Of a stretch of 64,000 nucleotides of DNA, positions 58,793 to 64,000 are shown piece by piece. The notes below the pieces were generated by a model. That model was not told the origin of the DNA. It did no database searches and saw only the letters and a program-made list of their open reading frames with translations. Every line of letters starts with the position of its first letter. Within the stretch, counting starts at the first letter, position 1. This DNA comes from Clostridia bacterium. Its GTDB lineage: Bacteria > Bacillota > Clostridia > UMGS1810. The position numbers and the translations under genes were made by a program. The stretch covers positions 53,454 through 117,453 of the forward strand of contig JAFQBA010000067.1 of assembly GCA_017416845.1 (NCBI GenBank), read 5' to 3'.

Positions 58793-59278
58793 TCAATTCT
58801 CTGAAATGGACTTTAACAGTCCGCCCTTTGTGATGATTTCCTGAATGAACGGCGGGAAAGGCTGTGCCTTGTAGGTTTCACCTTTGGTGTGGTTGGTTAT
58901 GAGACCTGTGTCAAAATCCACTTCCACATCATCTCCGCAGGCAATTTTTTCGCTTGCCTCACTGCACTCCAAAATTGCAAGACCGATGTTTATGGCATTG
59001 CGATAGAAAATGCGCGCAAAGGTTTTTGCGATTACAACTGAAATTCCGCTTTCTTTTATGGCTATGGGAGCGTGTTCTCTTGATGAACCGCAACCGAAGT
59101 TTGCACCCCCGACCATAACATCACCTTTTTTAACCTTTGAAACAAAATCTTTGTCGATGTCTTCCATGCAATGAGAAGCGAGTTCCGCATGATTTGCCGT
59201 GTTGAGATAACGGGCAGGAATGATAACGTCGGTGTCAACATTGTCACCGTATTTGTGTACTGTTCCGTGTGCTTTCAT
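58793..59278 (-). CDS. leuD: 3-isopropylmalate dehydratase, small subunit
   Basis: Swivel domain of isopropylmalate isomerase, about 161 residues. [20 protein letters not shown] and [20 protein letters not shown] are family motifs; [20 protein letters not shown] follows. ATG 59278 has AGGAG 9 bases upstream; an alternative from 59299 would overlap leuC's stop as ATGA and cannot be excluded. Confidence 0.95.
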   Translation of the reverse strand: MKAHGTVHKYGDNVDTDVIIPARYLNTANHAELASHCMEDIDKDFVSKVKKGDVMVGGANFGCGSSREHAPIAIKESGISVVIAKTFARIFYRNAINIGLAILECSEASEKIACGDDVEVDFDTGLITNHTKGETYKAQPFPPFIQEIITKGGLLKSISEN

Positions 59279-59295
59279 TTTGATTCTCTCCTCTC

Positions 59296-60555
59296 TCACA
59301 TGTTTTCGGGGTCACAGATGTAACCCTTTATTGCCGAAGCCGCCGCCGTGGCAGGGCTTGAAAGATATACCTTTGACGAAACATGACCCATTCTTCCCAC
59401 AAAGTTTCGATTTGTGGTGGCAATTGCCACTTCGTTTTCGGCTAAAATCCCCATGTAGCCTCCGAGGCAAGGACCGCAGGTGGGGGTTGAAACCACACAG
59501 CCCGATTCGATGAAGGTTTTTAAATAGCCTTTTTCAAGACATTCGAGATATATTGCCTGGGTTGCCGGGATTATGATGCAACGAACATTTTTGGCAACCT
59601 TTTTACCCTTGAGAATTTTCGCCGCAATTTCCATGTCGGAAATTCTGCCGTTGGTGCATGAACCGATAACACACTGGTCAATTTTAACATCGGAAAGCTC
59701 CGATGCATTTTTTGTGTTTTCAGGCAAATGCGGACATGCAACCGTCGGACGAATGAGGGAAAGATTTATGTCTATGACCTCATCATAGGGTGCATCGTCA
59801 TCTGCGGTGTAAACCGTGCAGGGGTGAGTTTTTCGTTGATTGTAATATTCCAAAGTCACATCGTCAACCTCAAAGATACCGTTTTTTGCACCGGCTTCAA
59901 TTGCCATGTTTGCCATGCAAAGACGGTCATCCATTGAAAGAGTGTGCATGCCTTCACCGGAAAATTCCATTGACTTGTACAGAGCACCGTCAACACCTAT
60001 TTTGCCGATGATGTGAAGAATAACATCTTTGCCGCTGCACATTGGTGCAAGCTTTCCCGTGAGATTGAATTTTATTGCGGAGGGAACTTTGAACCAGCCC
60101 TCGCCGGTTGCCATGCCTGCCGCCATGTCGGTTGAACCTACCCCTGTGGAAAACGCACCGAGGGCACCGTAGGTGCAAGTGTGAGAATCGGCACCGATTA
60201 CCACATCTCCCGGTCCGACAAGACCCTTTTCGGGAAGAAGTGCATGTTCAATGCCCATGTCACCCACATCAAAGTAGTTTTCGATATCATATTCTGCGGC
60301 AAAACACCGACACTGCTTTGTTTGCTCGGCGGCTTTGATGTCTTTGTTGGGAACAAAGTGATCCATAACAAGCGATATTTTTGATTTGTCAAAAACCTTT
60401 GTGAAGCCGAATTTTTCAAATTCATTAATCGCCACGGGCGATGTGATGTCGTTTCCAAGCACCATGTCGAGCTTTGCCTTTATAAGCTGACCTGCCTCAA
60501 CAAATTCAAGACCTGCGTGAGCGGCAAGTATTTTTTGAGTCATTGTCATTGCCAT
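59296..60555 (-). CDS. leuC: 3-isopropylmalate dehydratase, large subunit
   Basis: 4Fe-4S aconitase-superfamily subunit converting 2- to 3-isopropylmalate. 419 residues, the short class of bacterial/archaeal LeuC. Motifs: [40 protein letters not shown] and the cluster cysteines in [18 protein letters not shown] and [15 protein letters not shown]. Located between leuA and leuD. Confidence 0.96.
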   Translation of the reverse strand: MAMTMTQKILAAHAGLEFVEAGQLIKAKLDMVLGNDITSPVAINEFEKFGFTKVFDKSKISLVMDHFVPNKDIKAAEQTKQCRCFAAEYDIENYFDVGDMGIEHALLPEKGLVGPGDVVIGADSHTCTYGALGAFSTGVGSTDMAAGMATGEGWFKVPSAIKFNLTGKLAPMCSGKDVILHIIGKIGVDGALYKSMEFSGEGMHTLSMDDRLCMANMAIEAGAKNGIFEVDDVTLEYYNQRKTHPCTVYTADDDAPYDEVIDINLSLIRPTVACPHLPENTKNASELSDVKIDQCVIGSCTNGRISDMEIAAKILKGKKVAKNVRCIIIPATQAIYLECLEKGYLKTFIESGCVVSTPTCGPCLGGYMGILAENEVAIATTNRNFVGRMGHVSSKVYLSSPATAAASAIKGYICDPENM

Positions 60556-60570
60556 GGTTTTCAGTCCTTT

Positions 60571-62232
60571 CTATTCCTTTATGCATCTGTTCACTGCCGC
60601 AAAGAGGGCGTTGACCGAAGATGCGATAATATCGTCGTGAATGCCTGCACCCCAGACCTTTGTGCCGTCGGAGGTTTTTATGCTGACATAGGTTATAGCC
60701 TGTGATGAAGAACCCTGGGTGAGAGCGTGTTCTTCGTAGGTAAGGTCGGTGAAATTGATGCCGAGTTTTTGCTTGATTGCATTGCTGACAGCATCAAGAC
60801 GACCGTTACCGCTTGCTGTTATTTCTTTTGTTTTGCCGCCAACTTCAACCGTGAGGTTAACGGTCATAACATCACTGCGGACAAAGTGATAGTCCACAAG
60901 CTTTATGGGAGTGTTAATGTTGATGTAGGTTTCCTCAAACACTCTCTTAACCTGCTCGGGTGAAAGCTCACCGTGAGCCTGGTCGGATATGTTTTTAACG
61001 GCATAGCCAACGTCCTCACGCATTTTTGCGGGAAGAATGTAGCCGTAGTTATGTTCAAGCAAATACCCGATGCCGCCCTTGCCCGACTGGGAGTTGATGC
61101 GGATAACATCGGTTTCATATTCTCTGCCCACATCGGAGGGGTCGATGGGGAGATAGGGCACTGTCCAGGTTGGGCAGTTTTTCTCTTCATGCCACTTCAT
61201 GCCCTTGGCAATGGCATCCTGATGAGAACCCGAAAATGCCGCAAACACAAGCTTGCCGGCATAGGGCTGACGGTCACCAACGCTCATTCGTGTGGCATTT
61301 TCATAATGCTCACAAATTTCATTCATATTTGAAAAGTCAAGTCCGGGGTCAACGCCCTGGGCATACATGTTAAGAGCAAGAGTCACAATGTCGGCATTGC
61401 CTGTGCGTTCACCGTTTCCAAAAAGTGTGCCTTCAATTCGGTCTGCACCTGCAAGAAGCCCCAGTTCACAGTCTGCAACGGCGCAACCACGGTCATTGTG
61501 AGGATGAAGCGAAACTTCAATGCTGTCTCTGTATTTGAGGTTGTCACACATGAATTCAACCTGATTGGCATAAATATGAGGCGATGAAAGCTCAACCGTT
61601 ACCGGAAGATTGATGATTGCTTTTCGGTCGGGGGTGGGTTTCCACACATCCAAAACAGCGTTACAAATCTCCAATGCAAACTCCGGTTCGGTTCCCGTGA
61701 ATGATTCGGGGGAATATTCATAGCGATAGTTTGTGCCGGTTTCGGCGGCAATTTTTTCGAAAAGCTTTGCCCCTTCAACGGCAATGGCGATAATTTCTTC
61801 TTTGGATTTTCTAAAAACCTGCTCACGCTGGGCAATGGATGTGGAATTGTAAAGATGAACAATTGCATTTTTGCATCCCTTGAGAGCTTCAAAGGTTTTG
61901 CGAATGATGTGTTCTCTGCTTTGGGTGAGCACCTGAAGCGTCACATCATCGGGAATGAGGTTATCGTCTATGAGTTTGCGTAAAAAAGTGTATTCTGTTT
62001 CCGATGCAGCCGGAAAGCCAACCTCAATTTCTTTGAAACCGATTTTAACCAAAAGTTTGAAAAAATCAAGCTTTTCTTCAAGATTCATGGGAATTATAAG
62101 TGCTTGATTGCCGTCACGCAAATCCACAGAACACCATGTTGGAGGTGACTCCACGTGGGTCTTTGTGACCCATTTCATTTTTGGGTTTTTCACCGGGAAA
62201 AACTGTTTTTGATATTTTGCGGTGTTTTTCAT
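60571..62232 (-). CDS. leuA: 2-isopropylmalate synthase (LeuA type 2)
   Basis: Condenses acetyl-CoA with 2-oxoisovalerate, the committed leucine step. About 553 residues. Catalytic barrel: CSVDLRDGNQALIIPMNLEE (metal-binding RDGNQ), FKEIEVGFPAASETEYTFLR, VELSSPHIYANQVEFMCDNL and EVSLHPHNDRGCAVADCELG (metal His). The C-terminal regulatory domain (from about 440) has SQAITYVSIKTSDGTKVWGA, so leucine feedback is probable. The long form with this motif set resembles actinobacterial LeuA. ATG 62232 has GGAG 8 bases upstream. First gene behind the T-box. Confidence 0.95.
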   Translation of the reverse strand: MKNTAKYQKQFFPVKNPKMKWVTKTHVESPPTWCSVDLRDGNQALIIPMNLEEKLDFFKLLVKIGFKEIEVGFPAASETEYTFLRKLIDDNLIPDDVTLQVLTQSREHIIRKTFEALKGCKNAIVHLYNSTSIAQREQVFRKSKEEIIAIAVEGAKLFEKIAAETGTNYRYEYSPESFTGTEPEFALEICNAVLDVWKPTPDRKAIINLPVTVELSSPHIYANQVEFMCDNLKYRDSIEVSLHPHNDRGCAVADCELGLLAGADRIEGTLFGNGERTGNADIVTLALNMYAQGVDPGLDFSNMNEICEHYENATRMSVGDRQPYAGKLVFAAFSGSHQDAIAKGMKWHEEKNCPTWTVPYLPIDPSDVGREYETDVIRINSQSGKGGIGYLLEHNYGYILPAKMREDVGYAVKNISDQAHGELSPEQVKRVFEETYININTPIKLVDYHFVRSDVMTVNLTVEVGGKTKEITASGNGRLDAVSNAIKQKLGINFTDLTYEEHALTQGSSSQAITYVSIKTSDGTKVWGAGIHDDIIASSVNALFAAVNRCIKE

Positions 62233-62268
62233 TGTTAATCTCCTTTCATTTCTGTCGGAGGATAACAA

Positions 62269-62551
62269 AAAACTCTCCCGTCTCCTGTTATCCTTTTAAA
62301 CAAAGAGACGAAAGAGCTTAATTTCAAATTCTTCCGCGGTACCACTCTTCTTCATTTCCCAAAGGGAAACGCACTTTAGATGCCGACACATCCTAACTCT
62401 GTAACGGGAGTTCCCGTCTGCATATACTTTCCGAAGGATTTCCACACAGCCACTCCATGGTGAGTTTCAACATCTGTGCCTTATGCCTCGCACCACCCGG
62501 CAATTCTCTCAAAAGTACAAAAGATGTCTACTTATCCATATCTTTGTGTTT
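62269..62551 (-). promoter_or_regulatory. T-box leader of leuA
   Basis: The minus-strand leader contains the antiterminator motif GAGTGGTACCGCGGAAG within 62331-62352. Downstream is a competing terminator, CTCTTTCGTCTC paired with GAGACGGGAGAG followed by TTTTTT (62269-62318). Upstream, about 62353-62520, lies the Stem I and Stem III region (ACGGGA-CTCCCGTTA). A possible specifier is CTC in GAAACTCACC, consistent with leucine; this assignment is tentative. Confidence 0.85.
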
Positions 62552-62557
62552 TTTAGA

Positions 62558-62586
62558 ATTATATCACATTCTTTTTTTGCTGTCAA
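62558..62586 (-). promoter_or_regulatory. leuA operon promoter
   Basis: TTGACA (62581-62586), 17 bases, TATAAT (62558-62563) on the minus strand, placing the start site just before the T-box. Confidence 0.85.
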
Positions 62587-62669
62587 GAAAAATTTTGAGA
62601 AGTCTCTCAATTCTCTTTTCGCAGGAGGCTTCTGCAGGCAGCGTCTCATCTTCGATTCGGTCGGCGATA

Positions 62670-62812
62670 AACGCTTGCCACCGGCAAGCATCGCCCTGCA
62701 CCACCGCCCGCCGCTGATGTTTTTTTAGTCAAAATTTTCTGTTTTAATGCCGGCAAATAACGAACCCTACGTTATTTGCTCGTCATCAAAATCAGATTTT
62801 GCCTGAAAAAAC
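62670..62812. repeat. Palindromic intergenic element
   Basis: Imperfect 19-base inverted arms ATGTTTTTTTAGTCAAAAT (62717-62735) and ATTTTGCCTGAAAAAACAT (about 62793-62811) enclose a perfect CAAATAACG/CGTTATTTG hairpin (62754-62778). Next to them is GCTTGCC/GGCAAGC (about 62670-62687). No coding sequence is supported here; a small mobile or REP-like repeat is likely. Confidence 0.5.
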
Positions 62813-62876
62813 ATAGGCGGAAGACGCCTTGGTGTTAATGAGATTAAAATTACAGTTTTTAATTTCAAATTGGATT

Positions 62877-62925
62877 TTAACACGAGGACATCGTAGGGCG
62901 TGACGACCTCGGCACGCCGTGTTAA
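62877..62925. repeat. Nested palindrome, probable intergenic repeat
   Basis: Outer arms TTAACACG/CGTGTTAA (62877-62884, 62918-62925) and inner arms GGCGTG/CACGCC. The core resembles GTAGGGCG...CTCGGCACGCCG repeats common between genes in uncultured Clostridia. The interval 62813-62984 has no gene. Confidence 0.5.
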
Positions 62926-62984
62926 CAACCGATACCAAAGCATAGGTCGTTAAGGCTATTAAACAATAAAAATCTCCCGTTATT

Positions 62985-63563
62985 TTATTCTTCAACTTGT
63001 TCGTTCGCATCCTTCGTGTCTTCAGGCTTATACTTTTTATGGAGCTTATGCTGACGAAGAGCAAACAAAAACTTTGGTAGTGTTAAGCAGATGGGCAAAA
63101 GTCCGATAATTGCCGCAAAGATTATTCCGGATATGTCAACATTCCCACCCATGTCAAGAGGTCTGATTATATACTCAAAGATAGCAAATGCAGCAAAAAC
63201 AGTCAGCCACAATATGCATAAAACCAACTTAAATATTTTCCAGCGTATGCCGGTGTATGCCGGAGAAAAATATACGCGTGCAATTTCGGGGTCAACATCA
63301 CCCGACTTTATTTTTTCAACCTGCTCCTGCCTCAGCTTCTTATAACCGCTTTTTTTGAGTTTGAAAATTTCACTGCATTCGTCACAAACCATAAAGTAGC
63401 CCTGAGTTATTGAGCAAATTTTCAAAAACCAAAAAAGGTAAATATTATGCTTCACCTTGCAAAGATGAAAATATGCATTTTCACCGCACTTTTGACATTT
63501 CCGTCTCGGGATAGTCATATCCCACTCGTCGCCACCGTTAAAACTGACTCCGTTAATGCTCAT
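62985..63563 (-). CDS. Zinc-ribbon membrane protein of unknown function
   Basis: Protein of about 192 residues. The N-terminal zinc-binding region reads RRKCQKCGENAYFHLCKVKH and later VCDECSEIFKLKKSG, two CxxC pairs. Two membrane helices follow (IFKLVLCILWLTVFAAFAIF; ISGIIFAAIIGLLPICLTLP), and the protein ends in a charged tail (EDTKDANEQVEE). I cannot name a family with confidence. The ATG at 63563 is an arbitrary choice between two close starts; a GTG lies 9 bases upstream. It stands alone between repeats. Confidence 0.65.
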   Translation of the reverse strand: MSINGVSFNGGDEWDMTIPRRKCQKCGENAYFHLCKVKHNIYLFWFLKICSITQGYFMVCDECSEIFKLKKSGYKKLRQEQVEKIKSGDVDPEIARVYFSPAYTGIRWKIFKLVLCILWLTVFAAFAIFEYIIRPLDMGGNVDISGIIFAAIIGLLPICLTLPKFLFALRQHKLHKKYKPEDTKDANEQVEE

Positions 63564-63673
63564 TCTGTTCACATACCTTTCATTTGTATTTTTTTAAATA
63601 ATATTATCTTTTTGCAACGAAATGTTATGGCTTTCAAATTGGAGTTTATCGGTGAGATAGCAAACTACTCAAA

Positions 63674-63754
63674 TGTCATGTTGAGCGAACGTAGTGAGTC
63701 GAAACATCTGCTTTTAGATTCTTCGACTTCGCTAACGCTTCGCTCAGAATGACA
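63674..63754. repeat. Palindromic REP/MITE-like element
   Basis: Imperfect inverted repeat of about 36-base arms: TGTCATGTTGAGCGAACG at the left and CGCTTCGCTCAGAATGACA at the right, with AAACATCT/AGATTCTT near the centre. The 'TCATTCTGAGCGAAG' type arms are a widespread dispersed repeat in Bacillota. The sequence 63564-63673 has no gene. Confidence 0.7.
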
Positions 63755-63900
63755 ATTTGAATGTTTCAAACACCCCGACAAATTCCAATTTGAACTCAAA
63801 AAAGAAATGTACGACCAACATCTTTCAAATTATTATGCCGCAATGGTTTCATGTGTTATACCATTAGCATTATTTCATCAAATCATAAGGAGCCACACGT

Positions 63901-63983
63901 GGGGACGGAGCTGCTTTGACACAAAATTTTTGAATTTATGTGCCAAAGGATTTCGCTTCGCTCATCTGTCAGCAACCGTCCCC
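63901..63983. repeat. Inverted-repeat element at the window edge
   Basis: Outer arms GGGGACGG (63901-63908) and CCGTCCCC (63976-63983); inside, CTTTGACACA and TGTGCCAAAG pair. Such ends occur beside REP-associated transposase-type repeats. No coding sequence is seen from 63755 to the end. Confidence 0.5.
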
Positions 63984-64000
63984 CGATGGCATTTTGTGCA

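Noticed and set aside
62353..62520. tRNA-like structure near the leu promoter
   Set aside because: The paired segments fit T-box Stem I and Stem III, and the conserved GGTACCGCG motif follows. No acceptor stem or TPsiC box is present.
63674..63754. CRISPR repeat
   Set aside because: It is a single inverted element without spacers or regular direct repeats.

Overview
The window reads as chromosome of a low-to-moderate GC, spore-forming member of the Bacillota, probably class Clostridia. The support is spmA/spmB, S-layer-homology proteins, a leucine-type T-box leader, the cdaA-cdaR locus, a cpsB/cpsD/cpsC trio and the Bacillota order rimP-nusA-ylxR-ylxQ-infB-rbfA. Almost everything lies on the minus strand. 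The plus-strand exceptions are two AraC-family regulators and a small transporter. No tRNA, rRNA, CRISPR array or complete insertion sequence was seen. I read the sequence by eye only; family names rest on motif recognition, not on searches.

Region 1 (1-4.1 kb): the end of a nadA-nadB operon, a cupin protein, then a gene graveyard in which remnants of a CocE-type hydrolase, an M20 peptidase and a RhuM protein are fused end to end. Region 2 (4.2-16.1 kb): a bacterial microcompartment (BMC) operon, read from about 16 kb leftwards. Its order is permuted EutS-like shell protein, EutP-like GTPase, class II aldolase, GlcG/PduO-C-like protein, zinc alcohol dehydrogenase, two BMC-H proteins, EutN vertex protein, PduS, PduT, CoA-acylating aldehyde dehydrogenase, tandem-domain BMC-T, PduL, then a DeoR regulator and rhamnulokinase. 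The likely route is L-rhamnulose -> rhamnulose-1-P -> DHAP + L-lactaldehyde inside the shell. Lactaldehyde would then be reduced to 1,2-propanediol and/or oxidised through lactyl-CoA to lactyl-P. No diol dehydratase, neither B12-dependent nor glycyl-radical, is in the window.

Region 3 (16.2-38.6 kb): an extracellular carbohydrate region. One long operon encodes a secreted heparinase II/III-type enzyme with stalk-like domains, two secreted lectin-fold proteins, two S-layer-anchored proteins and a Gfo/Idh/MocA oxidoreductase. A separate divergon pairs an AraC regulator with two QueG/RdhA-like Fe-S proteins and a GH42-like protein. A promoter-like repeat occurs three times here. A lipoprotein with a long structured leader closes the region.

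Region 4 (38.9-64 kb): mostly housekeeping genes. These are ribF-truB-nrnA-rbfA-infB-ylxQ-ylxR-nusA-rimP, a CD1247-like zinc-ribbon protein, efp, an Xaa-Pro aminopeptidase, nth, and the c-di-AMP locus. In that locus the glmM position is held by a truncated homologue that has lost every recognisable catalytic motif. Then follow spmA/B, cpsBDC, and leuA-leuC-leuD-leuB under a T-box. The right edge is rich in palindromic intergenic repeats. The observations I rate highest are the dehydratase-less rhamnose BMC and the GlmM pseudoenzyme beside the diadenylate cyclase.
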